A DNA stretch of 64,000 nucleotides from an uncultured Devosia sp. (GTDB taxonomy: Bacteria > Pseudomonadota > Alphaproteobacteria > Rhizobiales > Devosiaceae): assembly GCF_946479885.1 (NCBI RefSeq), contig NZ_CAMLHM010000011.1, positions 19,283-83,282 of the forward strand. The letters run 5' to 3'. The position numbers and the translations under genes were made by a program. The notes beneath the pieces were generated by a model, which saw only the letters and a list, made by a program, of their open reading frames with translations, did not search any database and was not told the origin of the DNA. Below, in pieces: positions 24,594 through 32,380 of this stretch. Position 1 is the first letter of the stretch. Each line of letters opens with the position of its first letter.

Positions 24594-25737
24594 CGCGCAG
24601 AAGCTCCTTCAGAATACGGGCACTGGCCCGGCCGTCGCCATAGGGGTTGTGCCGCTCGGCCATGCCGCGATAGGCGGCCGGATCGTCGAGCAGGCGGGTT
24701 GCATTGGAAACAATCAGGTCGATATCGGTGCCGACCAGGCGGGCGGTGCCGCCGGCCACGCCCTCAGGACGTTCGGTATTTTCGCGGAGGACCAGCACGG
24801 GCTTGCCGAGCGAAGGCGCCTCCTCCTGCACGCCGCCACTGTCGGTCAGCACGAGATAGCTGTGCTTCTGCAGGTAGAGGAACGGCAGGTAGTCCTGTGG
24901 GTCGATCAGGAAGATATTGGGCACGCCAGCCAGCTGCGTCTCGACGACGCCGCGAACCTGGGGATTGGGGTGCACGGGATAGACGATCTGCACGTCGCCG
25001 CGCGTGGCCAGCACCTTGAGCGCGGTACAGATGCGCTCGATGCCGCCGCCATGGTTCTCGCGGCGATGCCCCGTCACCAGGATCAGCTTCTTGCCGGCAT
25101 CGAGGAACGGGAAGCGCGACGCCAGATCGGCGCTCAGCGACAGGTCGGTGTCCACCCGGTCCGAGAAATGGAGCAGGGTATCGATGACCGTGTTGCCGGT
25201 GACGAAGATGCGGCTGGGGTCCTTGCCTTCGGCCAGCAGATTGTCGCGCGCCTCCGAGGTGGGCGCGAAATGCCAGGTGGCAATGTCGCCGGCGATGCGG
25301 CGGTTCAGTTCCTCGGGGAACGGGGAATCGATATTGTGGCTGCGCAAACCGGCCTCGACATGGGCGACGGGGATGCGCTTGTAGAACGCTGCAAGAGCCG
25401 CGGTCATGGCCGTGGTGGTATCGCCCTGCACCATGACGATATCGGGCTTGGACTGCTCGAGCACTTTTTCCATCCCCGTGAGGACCTTGGCGGTCACGTC
25501 GAACAGGGTCTGGCCTGGCTGCATCGCGTTGAGATCGTAATCCACCGGCATGCCCGTCAGGCTGATGACGGAATCGACCATTTCGCGGTGCTGCGCGGTG
25601 ACGCATATTTCCGTCACGAAGTGGGGATTTTCGAGAGCGGCACGGGCGACGGGGAAGCACTTGAGAGCCTCCGGCCGAGTGCCGAATACGATCAGGAGCT
25701 TCTTCTTGTTCCGATAGGGTTGCGCGATGAAGTTCAT
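24586..25737 (-). CDS. wecB: UDP-N-acetylglucosamine 2-epimerase (non-hydrolysing)
   Basis: 383 residues of the WecB family: VFGTRPEALKCFPV, VQGDTTTAM, HVEAGLRSHN, TGHRREN and DSGGVQEEAPSLGKPVLVLR are all present. It interconverts UDP-GlcNAc and UDP-ManNAc and feeds WecC. It is first in the wecB-wecC-wecG minus-strand operon. A candidate promoter (TTCAAC, 16 bp, TATAGA on the minus strand, 25817-25790) lies upstream, with a CtrA-like box about 50 bp before the expected transcription start. Confidence 0.9.
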   Translation of the reverse strand: MNFIAQPYRNKKKLLIVFGTRPEALKCFPVARAALENPHFVTEICVTAQHREMVDSVISLTGMPVDYDLNAMQPGQTLFDVTAKVLTGMEKVLEQSKPDIVMVQGDTTTAMTAALAAFYKRIPVAHVEAGLRSHNIDSPFPEELNRRIAGDIATWHFAPTSEARDNLLAEGKDPSRIFVTGNTVIDTLLHFSDRVDTDLSLSADLASRFPFLDAGKKLILVTGHRRENHGGGIERICTALKVLATRGDVQIVYPVHPNPQVRGVVETQLAGVPNIFLIDPQDYLPFLYLQKHSYLVLTDSGGVQEEAPSLGKPVLVLRENTERPEGVAGGTARLVGTDIDLIVSNATRLLDDPAAYRGMAERHNPYGDGRASARILKELLRDV

Positions 25738-25826
25738 GGGGTAGTCCTTGCCGCAAAGCCGCGGTGATTAACGCCAGCACCGCACCCCTTCTATAGCGCG
25801 CCCATGAGCCAGTTGAACGCGAACTA

Positions 25827-25842
25827 TTAACACATAGTTAAC
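25827..25842. promoter_or_regulatory. CtrA-like box between wecB and GINT1-like gene
   Basis: TTAACACATAGTTAAC fits the CtrA consensus TTAA-N7-TTAAC exactly and in the reverse direction also reads TTAA-N7-TTAA. It lies in the divergent promoter region, centred near -50 from the predicted wecB start. Cell-cycle control of the polysaccharide genes is inferred. Confidence 0.5.
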
Positions 25843-25897
25843 TTCTGCGGCTGTTCACCTTGTTCGTTCTGGATGTCTTGAAACGCTGCGAAATACT

Positions 25898-27373
25898 GTG
25901 CATTCGATCGGCATGGTCCGAAATACTGCTAACAATTTGCATAAAATTGTAATCATCTGCGATCCTGCCGCGACGCGGATGTGGCAGGTCGAGCTGTTGC
26001 AGCGGCTTCAGGGGGCCGGATATCGGGTCGGCATTCGGCACGGGTCAGCAGGGGAAGCCGCTCACCATCGGCTCGACCGGGTGCTGACCATCGAAGCAAA
26101 GCGGTTTGGTGCTGGTCTGGCCCAACTGGTCTCGCCACCGCCCCTCGACCCAATCGACGAACCGCAGCTGTTGATCGATCTGGCGGGCTCGGCGCAGACC
26201 GAACAGGTGCCCGTGCTGCGCCTCGCCTTCAATGGACGTGTGCGCTTTGCCGACGGGCTGAGCCAGATGCTGGCAACAAACACGCTGCCGGTCGTCACAA
26301 CCATGCTTGCGGAACAGACAGTGGGCATTGCCCGGCCGATGCTGTCGGATCGGCTGTGGCTGACACGGGCCAGCAACGACATTCTGGCGGGGGCAATTTC
26401 GCTGGTCGAGCAGAGTGTCGCCCGCTTCTTTGCTGGTGCATTGGCGGCGGTTGAGGTCCCGGCAGCAGAGCCAGCGGTTCCGGGCTTCTTCCGGCATTAT
26501 CTGCCGCAGCTGGCGGCTGGCTTGGCGCTGCGCTTTCGGCAAAAGCTGACCCGCACGCGGCCTTTCTATTGGCAAACGGCCTTTCGTATCAGCGAAGGCG
26601 CTGGCGTCGCCGAGAGGGCAGCGCTCGAGGGCGCCCCGTTCACGACGCTGGAGGATGACGGCCAGCGCTTCTATGCCGATCCGTTCGTGGTCGAACATGA
26701 CGGCGCGACCTTCCTCTTCGTCGAGGAATATCCTTATGCCACCGGCAAGGGCGTGATTTCGGTGGCCAGGCTCGGACCCGATGGGCGCTTCGGCGTACCC
26801 AAGGTGGTGGTCGAGGAGCCCTATCACCTGTCCTATCCGCAGGTATTCAGCCATGGCGGGGACATGTTCATGCTGCCCGAAAGCGGCGGTGCACGACGGC
26901 TGGTGCTCTATCAGGCCGTGTCGTTTCCCGATCTTTGGGTGGTCGACACCGTCTTGCTTGATGACACCGACATCAACGACGCCACGCTGCTCGAGCGCGA
27001 CGGGCGGTTCTGGCTGTTCGGCACCGAACGACGCGGCGCCGGCAGCGCTTCCGATACGCTGGTGGTCTTCTCGGCCCCGGCCCTGCGCGGCCCCTGGGTG
27101 CCCCACAGGCTCAACCCCATTGCCATCGATCGCTCGGCTGCCCGGCCTGGCGGTGCGTTTGTCGAGCGCGATGGACGAACCTTCCTGCCGATGCAGGATG
27201 GACGGGACAGCTATGGCGGCGGGCTGGGCCTGGCCGAGCTGCTGCGCCTCGATGATGATGCCGTCATTTTCGCTGCGCCGGTGCCGATCCGCCCGGGCGG
27301 GGCGTGGCCGGGCCGGAAAATCCACACGCTCAACAGGGCCGCGGGCGTCGAAGTGGTGGATAGCGCCAGCTAG
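25898..27373 (+). CDS. GINT1-like two-domain sugar transferase
   Basis: About 486-491 residues. The N-terminal ~180 residues look like a formyltransferase-like Rossmann domain (IVIICDPAATRMWQVELLQRL; heavily divergent), and the C-terminal ~270 residues a five-bladed beta-propeller (FYADPFVVEHDGATFLFVEE, YHLSYPQVFSHGGDMFMLPE, NDATLLERDGRFWLFGTE). This architecture resembles the N-terminal region of plant glucosamine inositolphosphorylceramide transferase 1, also met in bacterial capsule clusters. A glycan-modifying role is inferred. GTG 25898 or ATG 25913 could be the start. Convergent overlap with the next gene by 4 bp. Confidence 0.65.
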   Translation: MHSIGMVRNTANNLHKIVIICDPAATRMWQVELLQRLQGAGYRVGIRHGSAGEAAHHRLDRVLTIEAKRFGAGLAQLVSPPPLDPIDEPQLLIDLAGSAQTEQVPVLRLAFNGRVRFADGLSQMLATNTLPVVTTMLAEQTVGIARPMLSDRLWLTRASNDILAGAISLVEQSVARFFAGALAAVEVPAAEPAVPGFFRHYLPQLAAGLALRFRQKLTRTRPFYWQTAFRISEGAGVAERAALEGAPFTTLEDDGQRFYADPFVVEHDGATFLFVEEYPYATGKGVISVARLGPDGRFGVPKVVVEEPYHLSYPQVFSHGGDMFMLPESGGARRLVLYQAVSFPDLWVVDTVLLDDTDINDATLLERDGRFWLFGTERRGAGSASDTLVVFSAPALRGPWVPHRLNPIAIDRSAARPGGAFVERDGRTFLPMQDGRDSYGGGLGLAELLRLDDDAVIFAAPVPIRPGGAWPGRKIHTLNRAAGVEVVDSAS

Positions 27374-28632
27374 TTCGCTTGCTGACTCTGCCTTGGCAGG
27401 CCGAAAGCCAGCAGCAGGACAAAGACGATCGTCATGATGGGCTGCTTGCCCGACAAGGTATTGTTAGACAAGGCGGCCAGCAGGAACGTCGCGGTGCCGA
27501 TCCAGGCGGCCAATGGAGCGCCGCGCAGCAGCCGCAGCATGATCCAGCCGAAGATCCAGGTGAAGACCAGCGCCAGCGGGATGCCGAAGGTCAGCCCGAT
27601 CACCACCTGGGCGCTTTCGATAAAGGGCAGGTTCAGCTTTTCGTTGACCAGGGCGAGAAGCTCGGCCGGGGGCATGCCAAAGATCAGTTCCTGCCAGCCC
27701 ACCATGGAAAAGACCTGGTAGACCGTCAGGCGCGCATAGAAATTCTCGTCGAACAGCGTCTCGCTGAAGCGTCCCAGCAGACCACCACCGGCGAGCAGGC
27801 CCACCATGATGGTGCCGCCTGCCAGGGTCATCAGCAGAACGACCGCCTTGGCCCGCCGTGCCTGGCGCTGCGACAGCCTCGGCCAGGGCAGGAAGAGCAG
27901 CAGCACCAGGATTTCGCCAACGGTCAGCAGCAGGGCAAAGCGGGCGCCGGAAGCGGCGCAACCGATAAACAGGAGGAAGATTGCCGCCACGCGCACCCAG
28001 ATGCGCCAGCGGGTCAGCGCCACGAAGCCGACGGCGGTGGCGCAAAGGGCGCCAAGGGCCAGGGGATGCTCGGACAGGCCAAGCGGCCGGAAACTGAGCT
28101 CGACCAGATCATAGGGCAGAAGGCGCTTCTCGGTCAGTGCCTCACCGGTGCCGATCACGGCGCTGAGTATGAGGATCACCAGCACATATTCAGCCAGGAC
28201 ACGCCGGGCGTCAGGGCCCAGCGCGAGCACGACCAGGCCCGCAGCTCCGGCACAGATATAGGTGTCGATGAGGAACACCGATGCCCCCGGGCGACCGGAG
28301 ATGAACAGCACGCCGACCATAGCGACCATCGCCAGGCAGAACCAGAGCAGCGCCTTGAACCTGCCGATCTCCTCGCCCTGCAGCCGGAATGGCTGGCTGA
28401 ACAGGGTGAGCGCCAGCATGAGGAAAATGAGATAGGTGCCGAAGTGGAGCTTTTCGTAGAAAGCGCCACCTTCGGCGGTGTAGTTCACCACGCTGTCCAT
28501 CAGCATGGGCGAGATGATGATGCGCACCGCCAGCGCGATGGCCATGCCGAGTACCAGCAGCAGCGTCAGCGCATTTTGCCGGCGGCTCCCGGCAGGCACG
28601 GACGGATCGGGGCCCAGGGCCGAATAGCTCAC
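27370..28632 (-). CDS. O-antigen ligase/polymerase-like membrane protein (Wzy candidate)
   Basis: 420 residues with about 11-12 membrane segments and one larger periplasmic loop (SETLFDENFYARLTVYQVFSMVGWQELIFGMPP, around residues 290-325), the usual Wzy_C/O-antigen ligase layout. Sequence conservation in this family is low, so the call rests on topology and on the neighbours (flippase, chain-length protein, glycosyltransferases). It would polymerise repeat units in the periplasm. Confidence 0.7.
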   Translation of the reverse strand: MSYSALGPDPSVPAGSRRQNALTLLLVLGMAIALAVRIIISPMLMDSVVNYTAEGGAFYEKLHFGTYLIFLMLALTLFSQPFRLQGEEIGRFKALLWFCLAMVAMVGVLFISGRPGASVFLIDTYICAGAAGLVVLALGPDARRVLAEYVLVILILSAVIGTGEALTEKRLLPYDLVELSFRPLGLSEHPLALGALCATAVGFVALTRWRIWVRVAAIFLLFIGCAASGARFALLLTVGEILVLLLFLPWPRLSQRQARRAKAVVLLMTLAGGTIMVGLLAGGGLLGRFSETLFDENFYARLTVYQVFSMVGWQELIFGMPPAELLALVNEKLNLPFIESAQVVIGLTFGIPLALVFTWIFGWIMLRLLRGAPLAAWIGTATFLLAALSNNTLSGKQPIMTIVFVLLLAFGLPRQSQQAN

Positions 28633-28746
28633 GTTTTCACCTGAAACTGCGGTGCCACGGGCAGTTTAACCACAAAAGGTCATTCCGGAAGCGACCCGAC
28701 CGGCATGCTGTATAAGGTCTTAACACTAGGCCACTTTGGAAAATGA

Positions 28747-28758
28747 GGCGTTAACGCC
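28747..28758. repeat. 12-bp perfect palindrome abutting wzz start codon
   Basis: GGCGTTAACGCC directly precedes the ATG at 28759 and lies between the GAGG ribosome-binding site and the start. It could bind a dimeric regulator or, as RNA, form a short stem; chance is possible. Confidence 0.35.
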
Positions 28759-30282
28759 ATGGTTGACATCGCTTCTCCGTCCCCGAACCGCTCTGGATCG
28801 CATGCCTACGCGCGGCTGGGTGGCGAGCCTGCCTGGAGCCCGTCGACGCCGGCCAACAGCACGCAGCCGTCGGGCGCGCCGGCCACCGTCACCCTCGACA
28901 AGATCGGCGATTTCCTCGAGCTCGATTTCGGGCGCCTGTTTGTCTGGCTGCGCAGTGGCCTGCTGCTCTCGACCGTGCTGGCGGGCACGGGTGCGGTGGC
29001 CGGTGGCGCCTATGCCGTGCTCAGCAAGCCGCGCTACACTGTCACCACCGATATCATGATCGACCCGGCAAACCTGCAGGTGGTCGAGGGCGATCTGTTT
29101 TCCCAGCCAGGGCAGGTCGATAGCCAGTTGCTGATCGCCGGCAGCAAGCTGCGGGTGCTGACCTCCCGCAACGTGCTGGCTCGGGTGGTGGAAGACCTCA
29201 ACCTCGTCGACGATCCGGAATTCGTCGACAATGCCGCGCCGTTGTTCGCCTTGCCGAACCTGTTTGGCGGCAGCGCCGCCAGCGAGAGCGAAGACGATCC
29301 CGCCGTGACCGCCTTGCGGGCGCTCAGCGAGCGGGTATCGACCAAGGCGGATGAGAAGTCGTTCGTCGCCAGCCTCCAGGTTTCGGCGGAGGATACCGAC
29401 AAGGCCATCACCATTTCCGATGGCATCGTGCAGGCGTTCCGCGATGAGCTGGCCGAGGCGGAAGCTGATGGTGCATCGCGCGCTGCGGCTTCGCTCGACA
29501 GCCGCCTCGATGAACTCAAGGCCGGCGTCCAGGCTGCCGAGGAGCGGGTGGAGCAGTTCCGCCGCGACAACAATCTGGCCGCGTCCAGCGATGGACAGCT
29601 GGTCAGCACGCAGACCATGAATGCGCTCAATACGCAGGTGGTCGAGGCGCAGGCCAAGCTCATCGCCGCGCAGACCAACTATGACACGCTCGTTGCCGCC
29701 GGGCCCGATGCCAATCCATCGGTCGGCAACACGACGAGCCTCCAGGCCTTGCGCGATCGGGCCGGTGCGCTGCAGCAGCAGCTGCTGGCGCAGTCGATGA
29801 CGCTGGGGCCGCGCCACCCGACCATTGTCGGCCTCACGGCGGAACTGGGTGCGGTGCAGACGCAGATCCGCTCCGAGGTGGACCGTGCCGTGGCTGCGGC
29901 CAAGACTGCCCTCAACGAAGCGCAGGCCAACCTTGACGCCTTGACGGCCGAGACCGCCAGCCTCACCAGCGCCGTCTTCACCGACAATGACCTGCAGGTG
30001 CAGTTGCGGGAACTCGAGCGCGATGCAGCGTCCAAGACCGCGATCTATGAGAGCTTCCTGTCGCGGGCCCGCCAGATCACCGAGCGCGAGCAGATCGACA
30101 CCACCAATGTGCGGGTGATTTCCACCGCCGTGCCGCCGGCCGGCCGTTCCTGGCCACCGCGGACCGTGGTGGTGATCGGCATGGGCGCGTTTGCCGGGCT
30201 GGCACTGGGCATGATGGTCGCCGTCGCTCTCGGCATCTGGCGCGATATGCGTCGGCCGCCCGCACCACGGGCTGCGCGATAG
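28759..30282 (+). CDS. polysaccharide co-polymerase (Wzz/GumC-type), no kinase domain
   Basis: 507 residues: a cytoplasmic N-terminus of about 65 residues rich in Ser/Pro, membrane segment 1 (~67-92), a long periplasmic part with coiled coils (~185-280 and ~370-420) and the GNVR-like region, and membrane segment 2 (~468-492), then a short basic tail. It ends at residue 507 without the Walker motifs and Tyr cluster of full Wzc-type BY-kinases. It would set the polymer length and link to export. A promoter-like TATAAG lies upstream (28710-28716). Confidence 0.82.
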   Translation: MVDIASPSPNRSGSHAYARLGGEPAWSPSTPANSTQPSGAPATVTLDKIGDFLELDFGRLFVWLRSGLLLSTVLAGTGAVAGGAYAVLSKPRYTVTTDIMIDPANLQVVEGDLFSQPGQVDSQLLIAGSKLRVLTSRNVLARVVEDLNLVDDPEFVDNAAPLFALPNLFGGSAASESEDDPAVTALRALSERVSTKADEKSFVASLQVSAEDTDKAITISDGIVQAFRDELAEAEADGASRAAASLDSRLDELKAGVQAAEERVEQFRRDNNLAASSDGQLVSTQTMNALNTQVVEAQAKLIAAQTNYDTLVAAGPDANPSVGNTTSLQALRDRAGALQQQLLAQSMTLGPRHPTIVGLTAELGAVQTQIRSEVDRAVAAAKTALNEAQANLDALTAETASLTSAVFTDNDLQVQLRELERDAASKTAIYESFLSRARQITEREQIDTTNVRVISTAVPPAGRSWPPRTVVVIGMGAFAGLALGMMVAVALGIWRDMRRPPAPRAAR

Positions 30283-30287
30283 CAGCA

Positions 30288-31397
30288 GTGGGTAAACGCG
30301 TCGTCTTCCACACGGCCAGCCTGCGGGGCGGCGGCGCCGAACGCGTCTTCACGCTCATGGCCAACGCCCTGGCGGCGCGCGGCCACGCGGTGACGCTGTT
30401 CACCTGGAATGCCGAAGGCCCCAACGCGCAGCTGTTGTCGCCAGCTGTCGAGCTGGTGACGCTCGGCATGCCCATCTACGGCGAGGGCTATGGCAAGCCT
30501 GGCACCCTGGCCGGCATTGCCCGCAGCGCGCGGTTCTTTGCCGAGCGGAAGCCGGACGCGGTGTTTTCGGCGCCCGAATTTGCCAACCTCGCCATCGCCA
30601 TCGCGCTGTCGCTGTCAGGCAGCAAGGCCAGGTTCTTTCCGAGCTTTCATGCGGCCGCCGGGCTGCCATCCAGCGATGTCGGGGCCAAGCTCGCCATCGT
30701 CCTGTCGCGGCTGGTCCGATCCCGCGCCAGCCGGGCGATTGCCGTGTCGCAGGGCGTCGGCCGCGACCTCGAGGCGCGGGGGTTCCCGCCATCACAGGTC
30801 GCGGTCATCAATAACCCTCTGCCGACGCAACTGGCGCCGTCTGACGCCAGCTACGCCTGGCAGGCGGAGATTGCCGCCATGGGCGAGGGGCCGGTCATCG
30901 CCACGGCCGGACGATTGGTTCGGGTCAAGGATCACCACACGCTCATCGCGGCTTTCGCCAAGCTGCGCAGCGAGCGGCCGGCGCGTCTGGTGATTTTCGG
31001 GGAGGGCCCGCTGGAGGCGGAGCTGCGCGCGCAGGCCGCTGCCCTGGGGGTGAGCCAGAGCGTGCTGCTGCCGGGCTATGTCAACGATCCACAGGCCTGC
31101 CACCGGGCGGCGGACCTGTTCGTGCTGTCCTCGACCAGCGAAGGCTTCGGCAATGTGTTGATCGAAGCCATGGCGGAAGGCGTTCCGGTGGTCTCCACCG
31201 ACGCGCCGCATGGACCGCGCGAAATCCTCGATGACGGGCGGTACGGATTGCTGGCGCCGGTCGGTGACGTCGCGGCGCTGGCCGCGGCTATGGCGCAGAC
31301 GCTGGATAATCCGCCGGCGCCGGAACTGCTGCGCAAGCGGGCGGGTGATTTCGGCATCGAGCTGATCGCCGACCGCTACGAAGCGCTGCTGGATTAG
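30288..31397 (+). CDS. glycosyltransferase family 4
   Basis: 369-residue GT-B enzyme. N-terminal GGGAERVFTLMANALAARGH (the GGAE donor/acceptor loop), then TAGRLVRVKDH and the EX7E element in EGFGNVLIEAMAEGVPVVSTDAP. GTG 30288 is the likely start, 5 bp after the co-polymerase gene, so both are in one operon. It adds a sugar to the repeat unit on the cytoplasmic side. The 3' end overlaps the convergent receiver gene by 4 bp. Confidence 0.85.
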   Translation: MGKRVVFHTASLRGGGAERVFTLMANALAARGHAVTLFTWNAEGPNAQLLSPAVELVTLGMPIYGEGYGKPGTLAGIARSARFFAERKPDAVFSAPEFANLAIAIALSLSGSKARFFPSFHAAAGLPSSDVGAKLAIVLSRLVRSRASRAIAVSQGVGRDLEARGFPPSQVAVINNPLPTQLAPSDASYAWQAEIAAMGEGPVIATAGRLVRVKDHHTLIAAFAKLRSERPARLVIFGEGPLEAELRAQAAALGVSQSVLLPGYVNDPQACHRAADLFVLSSTSEGFGNVLIEAMAEGVPVVSTDAPHGPREILDDGRYGLLAPVGDVAALAAAMAQTLDNPPAPELLRKRAGDFGIELIADRYEALLD

Positions 31398-31885
31398 TCC
31401 TCGCCGCGCGGGAACAGCTGCACGACATTGTCCGAGAACGACGCGGATTCGGTCAGCGGTGCCGATGCCGCCAGGCCCGGGCCGTCCCAGTTGACCACCG
31501 AGCGCTGTTCGCCGAACAGCAGGCCATCGGTCGCTGCGAGCAAGCGGGCCGGTGCAACCGGCTTCTGCAGGACGAGGTCGGCGCCTGCTGCCAGTATGGG
31601 GCGGTGGAAGGCCGGATTGGCGCGGGTCAGCGCCACGATGTGCACGAAGGGATTGGCCAGCCTCGGATAGCGGCGCAGCTGCTGGGCGAGATCCCGGCCG
31701 CCTTCGGCGTCGGCATCGAGCACCACCACATCCACTGGGGAGATCACGAGGAAGGTCTTCAGCGCCTCGATCTCACTGAAGCACGGCACGCGATGTCCCC
31801 GCTCGGCCTGGAGGACGTCGGCGAGGATTGCGCTGAAGGCCTTGTTTGCTGCCAGGATGGCAACGGAATGGACGCGAGACGTCAT
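31394..31885 (-). CDS. degenerate response-regulator receiver protein
   Basis: 163 residues, a single CheY-like fold with a non-conserved 40-residue tail. Asp57 (VVVLDADAEGG) matches the phosphorylation site, Thr87 the switch Thr and Lys108 (LQKPV) the conserved Lys. The N-terminal acidic pair that binds Mg2+ is replaced by Ala-Ala (ILAANKAF), so normal phosphorylation is doubtful. No output domain is seen. It lies next to the EPS genes, but on the opposite strand, and is followed upstream by the halogenase unit. Function unknown; a protein-interaction module is likely. Confidence 0.6.
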   Translation of the reverse strand: MTSRVHSVAILAANKAFSAILADVLQAERGHRVPCFSEIEALKTFLVISPVDVVVLDADAEGGRDLAQQLRRYPRLANPFVHIVALTRANPAFHRPILAAGADLVLQKPVAPARLLAATDGLLFGEQRSVVNWDGPGLAASAPLTESASFSDNVVQLFPRGED

Positions 31886-32011
31886 GAAAAAACCGGACCT
31901 CTCGTCCTCACTAAGATGAATGAAGTCTTAACATCCCAGCGCCGATTGTGGCCGGCAAACTGCCAGCATGATTAATCGCCGCCCCGACCCGGCCACCGCC
32001 TTGCGCCAAGC

Positions 32012-32320
32012 TTAAAGCTGGTCGTTGTAGGGGTGCTTGGTTTCGCCAACGGTGCGCGCGAGCTCGGCAAAGGGCGGCACGCCGCGCTCGCCCGCCATGT
32101 TGTTGGCCAGCCGCAACAGCCGGATGGGGAACAGCACCGCATCGCGGTTGGCGGGGGACAGGTCTTCGGTCAGGCGATCATCGCCGAGCGCCGTCTGTTC
32201 GCAGATGGCCAGGGACCGATCGATCTCATCGGTCGCCAATACGCCCTTGGCGACCAGGGCCTGGCTGACGGCGGCGATCGCCATGAGCAGGCCCTCGAGT
32301 TGCAGGTTGGCGGTGTTCAT
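32012..32320 (-). CDS. small protein downstream of halogenase, unknown
   Basis: 102 residues, soluble, mostly helical by composition (LEGLLMAIAAVSQALVAKGVLATDEIDRSLAICEQ...). No motif or family was recognised. It is 60 bp downstream of the tryptophan-halogenase homologue, in the same direction, with a good AGGAGA site before the ATG (minus strand), so co-transcription is likely and a partner or accessory function possible. It lacks the Cys or flavin-binding features expected of a flavin reductase. Confidence 0.6.
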   Translation of the reverse strand: MNTANLQLEGLLMAIAAVSQALVAKGVLATDEIDRSLAICEQTALGDDRLTEDLSPANRDAVLFPIRLLRLANNMAGERGVPPFAELARTVGETKHPYNDQL

Positions 32321-32380
32321 GGCGTCTCTCCTTTTGCGTCCGTCCGCTTCGGAAACGTGCCAGGGCCGAACGCGTTGCGG

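Noticed and set aside
22471..25767. Long plus-strand frames opposite wecG, wecC and wecB
   Set aside because: Each is an antisense shadow of a well-supported wec gene with complete motifs.
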